Source: Aegilops tauschii subsp. strangulata (Eukaryota; Streptophyta; Magnoliopsida; Poales; Poaceae). Taken from it: 64,000 nucleotides of DNA. The stretch lies in contig NC_053037.3 in assembly GCF_002575655.3 (NCBI RefSeq), positions 251,939,135-252,003,134 of the forward strand. The letters run 5' to 3'. The notes under the pieces are model-generated. The model worked only from the letters and a program-made list of their open reading frames with translations, was not told the origin of the DNA and searched no databases. Positions 11,087 through 22,179 of the stretch are shown piece after piece (position 1 is the stretch's first letter; each line of letters opens with the position of its first letter). Position numbers and translations under genes: made by a program.

Positions 11087-12016
11087 TGATGCGGAGCATC
11101 CTACGGACATCACCATGTCAAGAGTCCATTCGCCAAGTGACACGTGTGACATCTACTTCACATACCCAAAGGTGAATCATCTCCTTTATGCGTGTTCACT
11201 TGACCCCTTCGAGGATGGTATACTACTTGACACTCCTCTCATGTGCATATATAGGTATTGTTGGAACACCTTGGACGAGGAGGAGGAGGAGTGCGAGCGC
11301 AAGTGTACAACTACACCATCCGCGAGAGAAGCATGGAAGAGAAGGAAGAAGAGGAATATTCCCGTGCAGAAATACCGGTACTACCGCCCAACTACCGGTC
11401 GACCGGTACAACCGCCCAACTACCGGTCAACCTTCTGTAATCGAGCGGTGCAAGGCCGGTACAGCACCGGAACAACCGTTTCAACCACTAAAACCGGTAC
11501 TACCGGCCCCATGACCGGTACTACCGCCCTGCCTGTGCGAAGACGCGGGCCTTTGGCCTTGTATCCCTCTCCCACTTACCCCTTCGTGGCTTAGACTATA
11601 AATAGACCACCTCCACCTCTTTTCTAGGGTTAGCAAAGTGATAGCTCATTTGTAGGTGAGCTTTCCTCCTACCTACCTCTACTGTTGAGAGAGAGAGAGA
11701 GACTACTACTCCTTTGGAGGCCAAGACCTCCATCTAGGAGAAGATCCTGCGGGATATATCATCAAGACCCCCTCACGGGCGGACCCCCCTTCAAGACCTC
11801 CGCACGGAGATGAACTCTACCTTGTATCTTTCCCTTTGTTGTTCGTGTACCTTGTGGATCTTGTGTGTTTGATTGTCTAGTGGATGTGTGATTGGACTTG
11901 TTCTTGAGTGTTTCCCCTTGTGATTTCTCTCCGTTCTTCCTCGTGTTCTTCGTGTTCTTCGAGGGATCCCACTCCAATCGTGAAAGATCGGCCTACACCG
12001 GGTTAGCCCCGTATCA
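11087..12016 (+). repeat. H 5' LTR with promoter and ACCGGT-rich minisatellite
   Basis: 930 bp from TGATGCGGAGC to CCCCGTATCA. A canonical TATAAATA box lies at 11597-11604. 11370-11530 holds repeated ACCGGT-containing units (ACCGGTACTACCG, CCCAACTACCGGTC). The frames at 11064-11594 are LTR artefacts. Confidence 0.9.
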
Positions 12017-12018
12017 TA

Positions 12019-12031
12019 TGGTATCAGAGCC
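12019..12031 (+). promoter_or_regulatory. H primer binding site, initiator tRNA-Met
   Basis: TGGTATCAGAGCC, two bases after the LTR. Full-length match to the usual plant tRNA-iMet site. Confidence 0.93.
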
Positions 12032-14056
12032 ACATTTATCACGAATTTGGAGCCTCCCCTCTTTGTTTTCTAGCCTTCTTGTGCTTGATTTCGTCCTAAA
12101 TTCGAAAATCCTCACCAAAAATAGCCCCCAATATTTTTTGTGATTTGTTGGTTTGATGATGTTTTGTTGATTTTGATCCATGGATTTGCTTGGTTTCGAG
12201 TGGATCTAGCATCTCCCCAAGTTTCCCCACTTTCCTTCCACGAAATCCGTCAAATTTTGCCCCCGAAATCATCAATTTCCGCCCCAAATCGAGTTTCGAA
12301 GTCCAAATCCCGATCTGGAATCGTCGGGCCGAATATCCGGGCCTCAGGCCGGACATCCGGGCCATCGGGCCGGACATCCGGCTCCTGGAGCACAAAATCT
12401 GCACGGTTCTGGACATCAGCCCCCGGATATCCGGCCCCCGACCCCAGATGTTCGACCCCTGGAGCATCAGCCTCCCGTGTTTCACCGTTTTATCCATAAC
12501 TTTCACATCCGGAGTCCGATTGTCGCGTTCTTTAGCTCGTTGAGTAGCTATTCACAACCTCTATCCCTTTAGATAGGTTCCATCACCATTTGAGTCCATC
12601 AAAATTTTGGAACTTTGGCATATTTGCCTAGGGCTTCCACCATATCATCCGCATAACCACCACCGACTTCCGCAGCCTAACCCATTTTGTTCCCCATTCC
12701 ATTTGTGGTTGTTTGAGTTGCGATTCGAGTCTCCTAAGGTGTTTAAGCTACTTAGGGACGATTGCTTCTTCATCAACCACCACCATAACTTCCGCATAGG
12801 CTTGCCCACCATACACTTCCACCACCCCAAATTAACCCAATTTTGTTTGAGGTTGTTTGTGTTGTGAGTTGCGTCTCTTAAGGTGTTTCGGCTACTTAGG
12901 GACCGTGCTTCCAACTCCGACACCGTGTAGTCCACCACCTAACCCTCCACTTATGCATTGCGTACTCCAAAACCTATCATTGCATTTCCGCAATCCCTTT
13001 GAGCTTCCGCAAAACCACCACTGCTTTCCGCTACCACCATTTGACATTTGAGATTTTGAGTTCGCAATCCCTTTGAGCTTCTGCAAAACCACCACCGCTT
13101 TCCGCTTTCCGCTAACTAGGAACGGGTCTACATCAAGTACACCGCTACTCATCATCTCCAAGGACGGTAACCTCGACGACATCTTTGTACATTCTCCCTT
13201 ACCATTACATTGTTAACCCCTAGCCCATTTTGCGTCACTTGCCTATCGAGACTAGCCATTTGAGTATTGCCGGCAACGTTACTTGTGCACATTAGTGATC
13301 ATACTTCCCATAGCATACTTACCATATCATATTGGTATCATTCATATCATCTCTTGTGCCACAAGTTTGTTCCCGCATATATACAATTGCTATCTTGGTT
13401 TGTGCATCGTGGCCATATCAAAAAAAAGAGAATAAGCTTTTAAGCAAAGAAAAAGAGTGAACAAAGAGCTTGTAAGCAAGAGCCATAGCATAGTATCATA
13501 GTGCATTACAATATATCATATGGTATCATACTTGATCATCTTGGATCATTGTGTGAGAAACACCGGGAAACATACATACATAGCATACTTGGGATAGAAA
13601 GTTTATGCATTTTGCATCTTATAGGTTGTGCACAAGTGTCGTATCCGCCTATTGAGCAATCGTGCTAGCGTCTCTCTTGAGTTGTGCAACATGAGCGTTT
13701 TCCGTGGACTCCACATTTTGTGCTCATTCCTTGGTTGCACGACCCCATTTATCTATCCGTGTGTGTGTTTCCGTGTGCCATTCTTTGCTATTGGTCTACT
13801 TGTTTCACTTGCGAATTTGTGAATCTCTTTCAACATTATTGACTCTTGCTAACATTTTACATTAAATTTTTGTGCCACCATCCTCACCGAGCTACTCCAT
13901 AAGCTTTACTTGATAGGTGTGAGTGAACAAGTCTGGTACCAATTCCACTATTCTTTCATCTCACATTGGGTGAAACGAGATACATCCTCAACTTTGGGAA
14001 AAGGTAACTTGGTATTGTTTATCTCATTTCCTACTCACCTCTACTCGAGTCTTGTG
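12032..14056 (+). other. H leader, about 2 kb, no gene seen
   Basis: Holds a CCGGAC/ATCCGG-rich stretch at 12320-12450 (palindromes such as GGACATCCGG). 12600-13200 carries diverged repeats of a segment with CCACCACC and TTTGAGATTT-like blocks. No supported coding sequence; short frames on both strands overlap each other. The length is unusual for a gypsy leader. Confidence 0.6.
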
Positions 14057-15040
14057 ATGGATAGGCAAGGCATTTCCCCTTCGGTCTACAATAACAGCGA
14101 CGAGTGCGATGCCACGAAAAACTCTACCGACGCCAAGATGCAAGCTCAAATGGAGGAGATCAAAGCCCTCATCAAGTCCTACAAGAGATCTTCATCATCT
14201 TCAAGAAGACGCTCAAGTACACGTGCTTCGAAGCTACCATCTCCGGCAAGGTCACATCGGCATCGACTCCATCACCAACAAGAACGTGAAGGTCAAGAGC
14301 TCAACACCAAAAACCGCTTAATGACTTCACCATCTCCCTTGGAATCTTCGCCTACGGACATACGACATCTTCGCCAACAAGCACCTCAAGACTACGCTCG
14401 AGAGAAGCTCCCCAAGCTCAAGTCCGCGACTTCCACGAGCTACTACGACCTCGACACTGACCACAAGATTCCTTTCTATGCGACTCAAGAACCCGAGGAG
14501 TATCTCGAGTGGGAGCGTTTGATGGACGACTACCTCAAGCTACATCAAGTCCCTCCCGAAGATATAGTGAAGTGCGCCACAAGAAACTTCCACGACTACG
14601 CGTCAACATGGTGGCTTCACACACCTTTGGAAAGCTACGACATGAGTTGGCCCAAGACGAAGAGAGCTTTGCGGCGAGAGTTCGTGCCTCCAACCTACAC
14701 GAAACAACTTCTACACCAATTGGAGAACACCACCCAAGGATCCAAGTCCATCGACGAGTACTTCAAGGAGATGAAGAAAGCCTTGCGACGAGCCGACGTG
14801 GATGACCCCATGTCAATGAAGTTCCACTTCATGATGGGATTGAACAACGACATCTCCAAGACTATCTTCCTTGAGAACTACAATTCCCTCGACGGCAACT
14901 ACATTGGTGCTCTCAAGGCGGAACAAGAACTCATGAAGGCCAATGCTTCTCCACCCCAAGCACACTTCTCTAAGACCAAACTCAAAGACGACGAGCATGA
15001 GGCTAGTACCACCAAGATGTCCAAGCCCGATGAGCTCTAA
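14057..15040 (+). CDS. H gag protein
   Basis: 327 codons from the ATG at 14057 (MDRQGISPSV); the frame is open upstream to 13910 from a TTG. N-terminal ~130 residues are Ser/Arg/His-rich. A retrotransposon gag core follows at ~150-300: IPFYATQEPEEYLEWERLMD, NFHDYASTWW, ALRREFVPPTYTKQLLHQLE and FHFMMGLNNDIS. No CCHC knuckle is seen. It ends with TAA at 15038-15040. The frame stays open beyond this stop for 254 codons, so gag may have been longer. Particle-forming protein by family; no pol is encoded. Confidence 0.8.
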   Translation: MDRQGISPSVYNNSDECDATKNSTDAKMQAQMEEIKALIKSYKRSSSSSRRRSSTRASKLPSPARSHRHRLHHQQEREGQELNTKNRLMTSPSPLESSPTDIRHLRQQAPQDYAREKLPKLKSATSTSYYDLDTDHKIPFYATQEPEEYLEWERLMDDYLKLHQVPPEDIVKCATRNFHDYASTWWLHTPLESYDMSWPKTKRALRREFVPPTYTKQLLHQLENTTQGSKSIDEYFKEMKKALRRADVDDPMSMKFHFMMGLNNDISKTIFLENYNSLDGNYIGALKAEQELMKANASPPQAHFSKTKLKDDEHEASTTKMSKPDEL

Positions 15041-15805
15041 GACGATGCTCCCAAGTTCGACTTCACGGCCATCCCTCTTTGTGGCATTGATGATGCCAAG
15101 TCTACTTCGACTCTTTTTCAAGATGGTGTGGTGACGACTACGACTACGGAGCCATTCAAGGACCAACCTTTGGAGGCAAGCGACATGGTGACGAGCAAGG
15201 ATGATGCTTCCATCTTAGGAGGCGAGAGTGATGATGTGCCATCTTCGGTCTTCATCCATGGCGACGGCGACGAGATGATCGAGCATGGGATTTTCCCTTT
15301 GATCATGGAGGAGAGTGATGATGTGCCATCTTCGGCCTTCATCTATGGCGACGGCGATGAGATGGTTGAGTATTTCACCTCAACCACGGCGACGTATGAT
15401 GACTTGAGTGACTTTTGCCACCATATTGAGAGTGAGAGTGACTTCACCACTAGCCCCATATATTACGAGTTGCCCCAATTCCCATCTGAGGAGAGCCACA
15501 ACCCCCACCACTTGGGTGAGATGAGTGACTCCACCATATGTGAGTTTGAGTGCACCTATTTTGAGGGAGTGAGTGAACCACCACATAGAGAGAGTGTGAT
15601 AGTTGATAGGTCATGTGAGGACACTATGATTTCTAACGACTTGACCTCTACCTCTATTGTGTCTTCTCATTTGGTGCTAGGTCCCATATATGATGACGCG
15701 CCGATCCTCGACGACTTCGTCCTCCCTTTGGACAAGACGATGGCCATGGTGGAATATGATGCACCCCCACATGGTTCCATCAAGATGAAGATGACCACCA
15801 TTTGA
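15041..15805 (+). CDS. H post-gag open region, in frame with gag after one TAA
   Basis: Same reading frame as gag, separated only by the TAA at 15038-15040, open to the TGA at 15803-15805. An internal near-repeat ESDDVPSSVFIHGDGDE / ESDDVPSSAFIYGDGDE lies 30 codons apart (about 15229 and 15319). The product is acidic and rich in D, E, S and T. I do not recognise a domain. Either the stop is a mutation in a once longer gag, or it is bypassed. There is no ATG immediately after the stop; the first useful Met is near 15185. Confidence 0.45.
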   Translation, partial: DDAPKFDFTAIPLCGIDDAKSTSTLFQDGVVTTTTTEPFKDQPLEASDMVTSKDDASILGGESDDVPSSVFIHGDGDEMIEHGIFPLIMEESDDVPSSAFIYGDGDEMVEYFTSTTATYDDLSDFCHHIESESDFTTSPIYYELPQFPSEESHNPHHLGEMSDSTICEFECTYFEGVSEPPHRESVIVDRSCEDTMISNDLTSTSIVSSHLVLGPIYDDAPILDDFVLPLDKTMAMVEYDAPPHGSIKMKMTTI

Positions 15806-17558
15806 TCTTTCCCACCTCACCTATACCACTTGAGTGGAATGAACAAGGTAACATAGGTGAAGGTGATGCTATAGTCCCACTAGTGGACATTCTTGACATT
15901 GATTGCTTGCATGATGTTGGTCCACCTAGTACCATGATTCATCCTAGTGCGACTTCCTCATGTGATGATTTCTTGCCCATTTACGATGAGTATGATGATT
16001 CTAATGTGGAGTCTATTAGTTGTGATTCCATGCTACATAGGATTTCTTGTGACAATTCTTTAGGCCACATCATGTTTGACAATCCGCTTGACTTGTCATA
16101 TGCTATGCATGAGATCAATCATATGTCATATTGCTACATAGGATTTCTTGTGACAATTCTTTAGGCCACATCATGTTTGACAATCCGCTTGACTTGTCAT
16201 ATGCTATGCATGAGATCAATCATATGTCATATTTGCAATATCTTCATAGTGACTATGCATATGCCATAAAAATAAACTCAATTTGCACTTATGGCATAGA
16301 TGACAAGCCCATGGTTATTGGCATTTGTTTTTCTTGTGATGATATTGATATGCTCCCTTTGCGTCATTCATCTCATATGCCATGCCATGACCACCTAGCT
16401 TTGGATATGCATTGTTTTGGATGTTGCCCATTTTCTCCATATGATGTTTCCGATATTGCTCATGAGGAGACCCCCATAGTTTCCTCATACATTTAGGAGA
16501 TTTTGATTCATCCCATCCATTGCATGATCCTCATACTTGTGTGCACAATATGCTTCCCATGAATAAACATGCTATTGATATGCCATATACTTGCATTCTC
16601 AATTTGTGTCCCCATCGTGTTATACACAATAACTATTCTTTCATGATGGATAACATGTTCTTATCCCATGCATCAAATTTCTTTGAGCGATGCTTATCTT
16701 GTGCTAACTCACACATGCACATACACATCATGATGGATACATTTACCACGCGCACAATTTCTTTGGTTTGTGTCTCTTTTGTGTAGGTACCCATGAATAC
16801 TTGTCAACTTCGCAATCCCACGAGTTGACAAAACGAGCTCTAGAGAGCAATGATGACTTGGGATACCATGGATTGTCTTTCCCACCGCTCTCTTCGCGCA
16901 AAGACTTCGCGCATTTCTTCTACATGGCCCTCACTTGGCTATGGGTTATTGTCCATTACATATTATATGCCCATCTTGCCATGTTCACTTTGCATGGTAT
17001 GCTTATTCCTATGCCTCTGCGACCCATGCTTTGCATTACACATGATGATTGATAATACTTGTATGTGTATTTCCAAGCTTGGTGGAGATATCACTTATTA
17101 TTGCTATGCTTGCCTTGTGCCCCATGCCTATGATGATACTATGATCTTGCTTTGTGTTCGTGCTTGCGATATGTCATGTGCATTGCCTATGCCTATTATT
17201 TGCACACATGACATGATTGCCATGATTTCCTCTAGTGTGTTGCATATTCGCTCCACTAGTTTGCACGACATGATTTCTATGATTGCATGCCTTATTGCAT
17301 CACCAGTGATTCATACTTGCTTATTTCATGCGGTTGATGACAACCATCTACATGCTTTGCACATGATTGTTATTGCTTCTTGTCATATATCTCCATGTGC
17401 TGCCTCTCTCATGCTAGATGATTTGCCATGTATTGAGTGCAACAATGATTTTAGTCTTGTTAATGAGATTGCCCCCATAGCATTCTCACATATGTTTGGA
17501 GATTTTGACATATTCCTTGTGAAGCATGCTTGTCTTACCTCTTTGCACCATATTCCTT
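15806..17558 (+). pseudogene. H degenerate coding-like region rich in Cys, His and Met
   Basis: A chain of overlapping frames in changing phases (15802-16164, 16131-16496, 16520-16786, 16768-17052, 16850-17590) with similar unusual composition. It looks like one former long frame broken by indels. One break is caused by the 101-bp direct duplication at 16031. No known pol motif is seen. The region runs directly into the truncated 3' LTR. Confidence 0.45.
16031..16232 (+). repeat. 101-bp direct tandem duplication in H
   Basis: 16031-16131 and 16132-16232 are practically identical, each beginning TGCTACATAGGATTTC. 101 is not a multiple of three, so the duplication shifts the frame. Confidence 0.95.
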
Positions 17559-18400
17559 GTGAATCATCTCCTTTATGCGTGTTCACTTGACCCCTTCGAG
17601 GATGGTATACTACTTGACACTCCTCTCGTGTGCATACATAGGTATTGTTGGAACACCTTGGACGAGGAGGAGGAGTGTGAGCGCAAGGGTACAACTACAC
17701 CATCCGCGAGAGAAGCATGGAAGAGAAGGAAGAAGAGGAATATTCCCGTGCAGAAATACCGGTAGTACCGCCCAACTAGCGCCCAACTACCGGTCGACCG
17801 GTACAACCGCCCAACTACCGGTCAACCGGTACAACCGCCCAACTACCGGTCAACCTTCTGTAATCGAGCGGTGCAAGGCCAGTACATCACCGGAACAACC
17901 GTTTCAACCGCTAAAACCGGTACTACCGGCCCCATGACCGGTACTACCACCCTGCCTGTGCGCAGCCGTGGGCCTTTGGCCTTGTATCCCTTTCCCACTT
18001 ACCCCTTCGTGGCTTAGACTACAAATAGACCACCTCCACCTCTTTTCTAGGGTTAGCAAAGTGATAGCTCATTTGTATGTGAGCTTTGCTCCTACCTACC
18101 TCTACTCTTGAGAGAGAGAGAGAGAGACTACTCCTTCTTTGGAGGCCAAGACCTCCTCACAGGCGGACCCCCCTTCAAGACCTCCGCATGGAGAGGAACT
18201 CTACCTTGTATCTTTCCCTTTGTTGTTCATGTACCTTGTGGATCTTGTGTGTTTGATTGTCTAGTGGATGTGTGATTGGACTTGTTCTTGAGTGTTTCCC
18301 CTTGTGATTTCTTTCTGTTCTTCCCCGTGTTCGTCGTGTTCTTCGAGGGATCCCACTCCAATCGTGAAAGATCGGCCTACAGCGGGTTAGCCCCGTACTA
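17559..18400 (+). repeat. H 3' LTR, 5'-truncated
   Basis: Matches the 5' LTR from its base 86 onward. The junction with the internal region lies in GTGAATCATCTCC, so the first 85 bp and the polypurine tract are missing. The ACCGGT minisatellite has extra units compared with the 5' LTR. The end reads CCCCGTACTA instead of CCCCGTATCA. Confidence 0.88.
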
Positions 18401-19342
18401 CGCACCCTTTGAGGGTTTTGAGCGTTGATTAGCATGTGTTCACTGAAGTTTTGTAGCCGCACCCTGGCCCCAAATACTACCAAAACGTCCGCCTGCAGCC
18501 ACCGGAGGAGACTAGAGCTGGCCATAGCTGGTTTTAAGTCCCACCTTGCCGCGCTAGTTGGCCGCGCACCGGCTTAAATTGCCGCGCCGGCGAATGGCAG
18601 CAAGCTTCCCTCTTGTTGCATAGGATCAAATCTAGCTACGCAAGCGAGGCAGGTTGACACTTGATTGCATTTCATAAACCGATGATTGTGCATCGGGTGT
18701 CACCTTGCCTCGTTCATGTACATTGAATAATCCTGATACAATGAAAGAGATTTTTCAAATTAGGTGTGGTTGGAGATGCTGATAGATATAAGAACTATTT
18801 GAAGATCACAAAACACACGGTTTATATGGCGTACCCGTGTGTGTTTTTTTTGCATTAATGATCCATAAGTCAGTTACCCGTGCGATGTTTCCTAATAAAC
18901 CAGACGTACCATTGACCGAAAAAACCAACTACACGTGTACATTTTTTGGAGAGGGGATCTGCCAATTGTCTTTTTTCTCGCACATGAATATTTTACGCGC
19001 TTCGTCTGTGTTGTGTGTTTCCCCCACCCAAGTTTTAGGTTTCGCAGCGAAATTTTCATTAGGCGCACGATTTCAGAATTTATTCCTCCAACCACATCCC
19101 CACCCATCAAATTTCCTCAATATCTCCCCCTTCCCCCTCCCCCTACCGGCAGCTCAAACCGCCGCCGCCGCAACCACAGCTTCAACCACATCTACGTTCT
19201 GCTCGGATCCAGTTAGGTAGCCCACTGATCTCTATCACAGCCCCGGCCTGATTGCTTAAATGGTGCCTGCGAAACATCCTCATGCCTCCAAATCCCCACC
19301 GCCCTACCTCCAGAGCATCGCCGTGCAAGCCCAACCACATAT
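18401..19342. other. T sequence without a supported gene
   Basis: Begins with ~370 bp of GC-rich sequence. It continues with CACACGG / CCGTGTG motifs at 18815-18890, taken as CACTA-like subterminal repeats. Short frames at 18837-19220 have no supporting features. Confidence 0.45.
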
Positions 19343-19684
19343 CACGTGAAGGTCGAGGAGCTGATGGCGGTCTATGGCACGATGGCCGCTGTGCGTGTTG
19401 ACCCTGAGGAACACCTCGCCTCTGCCATCGCCGACATGGTGCAGGCTCTGGCCCAGATGAAGTGCCCCAGCGACTACCCCCCAGGACTTAACATGTATGA
19501 TCTGACCAGATCAATCTTACCAATACCACTTGCAATGGCTTTGTTTTGTACGGTTCGTGTATTAACCATGTTCGTGCCTTGTTTATTTCAGTACTGCACA
19601 CTGTGTGATGTTCAAATATTAACTATCCAGCTCAATTTCACCAATAGGAGCAACAAACTTACAATACATGACTCAGGATATCAC

Positions 19685-21510
19685 TAGAGATGCTGCCCAT
19701 TTGCTATTTTTGGTGGATGCTAACCCTGTTGTATTTAACATGCCTGTCCATGTACTTACGCAGGGTAATAACAGTCAATGCTGTTGTTTGCCGTCAAGGT
19801 TAGCTGCATCCCATTTCTTACAGTATTTCACATCATTTGTGCAATTGCAGTTTAACCTCTAACATTTACTGGTTGCCTATAGGTACACATGTTAGTGGCA
19901 CTGATCCACACTTCGACCCGGAGGAACAGCTCGCCTCCGCCGCCGCTGACTTTGGGCGAGCTCTGGTCAAGATGAAGTGCCCCAGCAACTACCTCTCAGG
20001 ACTTACCAAGTATGTACTCACCAGTTCAATCTTACCAATACCAGTTGTAATTAATGGCTATGTTTTGTACGGTCGATTTTGTAAGCATGCTGTAGTAAAC
20101 ATGCCTAACACGTTTTAGCTACTTTCCCTACCTTTTTGTAGACAACTGGGCCATCCTCTGCTCTGGCAGCACCTGCCTTGTGATGTTTAACTATGCCAAT
20201 TGCATTTTTATCTGTACCGGTTTCAATGGTAATTAAGCATGTTGCAATTAACAGTTGTATCCATTTTTAAACAGTTGTATTTCAATGGCTACAAACTTAC
20301 AAAACATGACTTAGGATGCTGATAAGCCTGAAGCAATTAATAATTGTATCCATTTTTTAATCTGTCCCTTTGCTACCGTGCTACTCTTCGCAATGAAGAT
20401 ATACTAGAGATGCTGCCTATTTGCTATTTTTGGTGGATGCTAACCCTGTTGTACTTAACTTGCCTTTCCATGTACTTACGCAGGGCCATAACGGGCGATG
20501 TTGTTGTTTGCCGTCGAGGTTAGCTGCATCCCATGTCTTACAGTATTTTACATCATTTGTGGAATTGCAGTTTGGCTTCTAACATTTACTTGCTTCTTGT
20601 AGGTACACATGTTGGCGGCACTAATCCACGCTTCGACCCGGAGGATGAGCTCGCCTCCGCAGCCGCTGACTTTGGGCGGGCTCTGGCCAAGATGAAGTGC
20701 CCTAGCAACTACCCCTCGGGACTTACCAAGTATGAACTCACCAGTTCAATCTTACCAATACTAGTTGCAATTAATGGCTATGTTTTGTACGGTCGATGTA
20801 TTAAGCATGTTGTGGTAAACATGCCTAACTCGTTTTAGCTATTTTCCCTACCTTTTTATAGGCAACTGGGCCATTCTCTGCTCTGGCAGCACCTGCCTTG
20901 TGATGTTTAACTCTGCCAATTGCATTTTTATCAGTATCAGTTTCAATGGCTATTAAGCCTGTTGCAATTAACAGTTGTATTCATTTTTGATCAGTTGTAT
21001 TTAAATGGCTACAAACTTACAAAACATGACTTAGGATGTTGTTAAGCCTGTTGCAATTAACAGTTGTATCCATTTTTTAATCCGTCCCTTTGCTACCGTG
21101 CTACTCTTTCGCAATGAAGATATCACTACATATGCTGCCGTTTTATTACCATTTGCTATTTTTGGTGGATGTTAAACCTGTTGTAGTTAACATTGGCTTT
21201 CCATGTACTTACATAGGGCTACAATGGGCTATGCTGTTGTTTGCCGTCAAGGTTAGCTGCATCCCATGTCTTATGCACCATCTGTTCCTAAATATAATTA
21301 TTTTTAGAGATTCCAATATAGACTACATAAGAAGCAAAATGTGAATCTAGATTCTAATCTAAACTATATCTATAATTCTATATACATCCGTATGTAGTTC
21401 ATATTGAAATCTCTAAAAATACTAGTACTTAGGAACGTAGGTAGTTGTATTTTACATCATTTGTGCAATCTCAGTTTAGCTTATAACATTTACTGGTTGC
21501 TTGTAGGTAC
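19685..21510 (+). repeat. ~720-bp tandem repeat (exon plus intron), 2.5 copies
   Basis: Copy a starts near 19685, copy b near 20405, partial copy c near 21123. Each starts with a GATGCTGCC-TTTGCTATTTTTGG block. A CAGGG-TGCTGTTTGCCGTC block, the 127-bp exon and the following intron come next. Copy c lacks the exon and contains a Stowaway MITE. Confidence 0.85.
21274..21447. mobile_element. Stowaway-type MITE, Thalos-like
   Basis: 174 bp with inverted ends (CTGTTCCTAAATATAATTATTT against the CTTAGGAACG-type right end), flanked by TA on both sides. Internal arms (GAGATTCCAATATAGACTAC against GTAGTTCATATTGAAATCTC) are typical of Triticeae Stowaway elements. The outermost bases are degenerate. 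It sits in the third tandem-repeat copy. Confidence 0.85.
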
Positions 21511-21714
21511 ATATATGAGCTATACATGAACAAGCGTCAAGTGAGGAAACAAAGATTGTTAGGCGAAAGAAACGGATGATGGGAATTAAGCTCTTTATTT
21601 ACACTTTGTCCAAGACAATAGTGAACTTTAGGATGGTAAGTAATGTGTTGCCTTTTCCTGCCGCCCACAACAAGTTACTCTATTAGACCTCAGTATCTGA
21701 TATTCTCTTTTCAG

Positions 21715-21990
21715 TGGTTTTCGAATCTATTTACTAATGATTACCTTGCAAACTACGTGACCGGAGTGGAGGCAACTAAGGTTAAAGTATATAATTCATG
21801 CTACCATGATAATGCAATAGAAGTCTTCTTGAAGGCGGTGAAGGATGGGTGGGCGATCGTCACAAGGGGTTTGACAAAAGTTGTTCGTGCCTATGGCATG
21901 CAGGAAGGCACATTATGGGTATTCCGCTTCTTCAACACCATCGACGATCAAAATGATTTGCACTTGTCTCTTCACCTTTACCGCCTCTAA
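21715..21990 (+). CDS. Possible B3-like C-terminal exon (e4)
   Basis: 91 codons after a good acceptor, ending TAA. Readable features are WFSNLFTNDYLANYV at the start, then KVKVYNSC, GWAIVTRGLTKVVRAYGM, EGTLWVFRF and LHLSLHLYRL. The order (W near a Fv-like helix, then G(M/L)xEG, then a hydrophobic strand ending xVFxF) resembles the second half of plant B3 DNA-binding domains. This is pattern resemblance only. Confidence 0.35.
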   Translation, partial: WFSNLFTNDYLANYVTGVEATKVKVYNSCYHDNAIEVFLKAVKDGWAIVTRGLTKVVRAYGMQEGTLWVFRFFNTIDDQNDLHLSLHLYRL

Positions 21991-22179
21991 ATATTGTGGT
22001 TCATTATAGTTAATTGATGTCTAATCCTGTAATTACTAAACATATTGTACTGGAAATTTTATTTATGGACTCGTTATTGAGCCATTGTGCTGAGAATTTG
22101 AATTCCACGTTTCATATTTCAAAATTTCCAATTCGAATAATAAATTACAGGGAAAAATAAAATTATACAGGAGCGAATA

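Larger units (their letters stand above)
11087..18400 (+). mobile_element. H: gag-only gypsy-type LTR retrotransposon
   Basis: 5' LTR 11087-12016, primer site TGGTATCAGAGCC at 12019, leader, gag and a long decayed post-gag region. The 3' LTR (17559-18400) lacks the first 85 bp. Flanks are CGCAT (11082-11086) and CGCAC (18401-18405), a possible imperfect target duplication. No protease, RT or integrase is present. LTR tip TGATGCGGAGCATCC and U5 resemble element G, its likely autonomous relative. It is inserted in T. Confidence 0.85.
19343..21990 (+). pseudogene. Gene-like block with three copies of one exon and two further exons
   Basis: Exon-like segments with splice-type borders: e0 ~19343-19494 (ends before GTATGA), e1 19883-20009 (before GTATGT), e2 20603-20729 (before GTATGA), e3 21507-21635 (before GTAAGT), e4 21715-21990 (after TTTTCAG, ends TAA). 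e0, e1 and e2 encode variants of the same peptide (EEHLASAIADM, EEQLASAAADFGRAL, EDELASAAADFGRAL, then MKCPSxYxxGL). Spliced frames do not join cleanly: e2 into e3 meets a TGA, and e1 after e0 meets a TAG. This is probably a decayed gene or captured fragment in T. Function unknown. Confidence 0.45.

Noticed and set aside
11385..11530. Regularly repeated ACCGGT units that could suggest a CRISPR-like array
   Set aside because: Units are short, contiguous and inside an LTR of a plant element. There are no spacers and no cas genes.
11064..11594. 176-codon frame with acidic and Arg-rich parts
   Set aside because: It begins before the H LTR edge, follows the minisatellite, and overlaps other frames of similar length. 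It is LTR sequence.
12096..12543. Overlapping frames of ~120-136 codons on both strands
   Set aside because: Product of the CCGGAT-rich palindromic leader segment of H.
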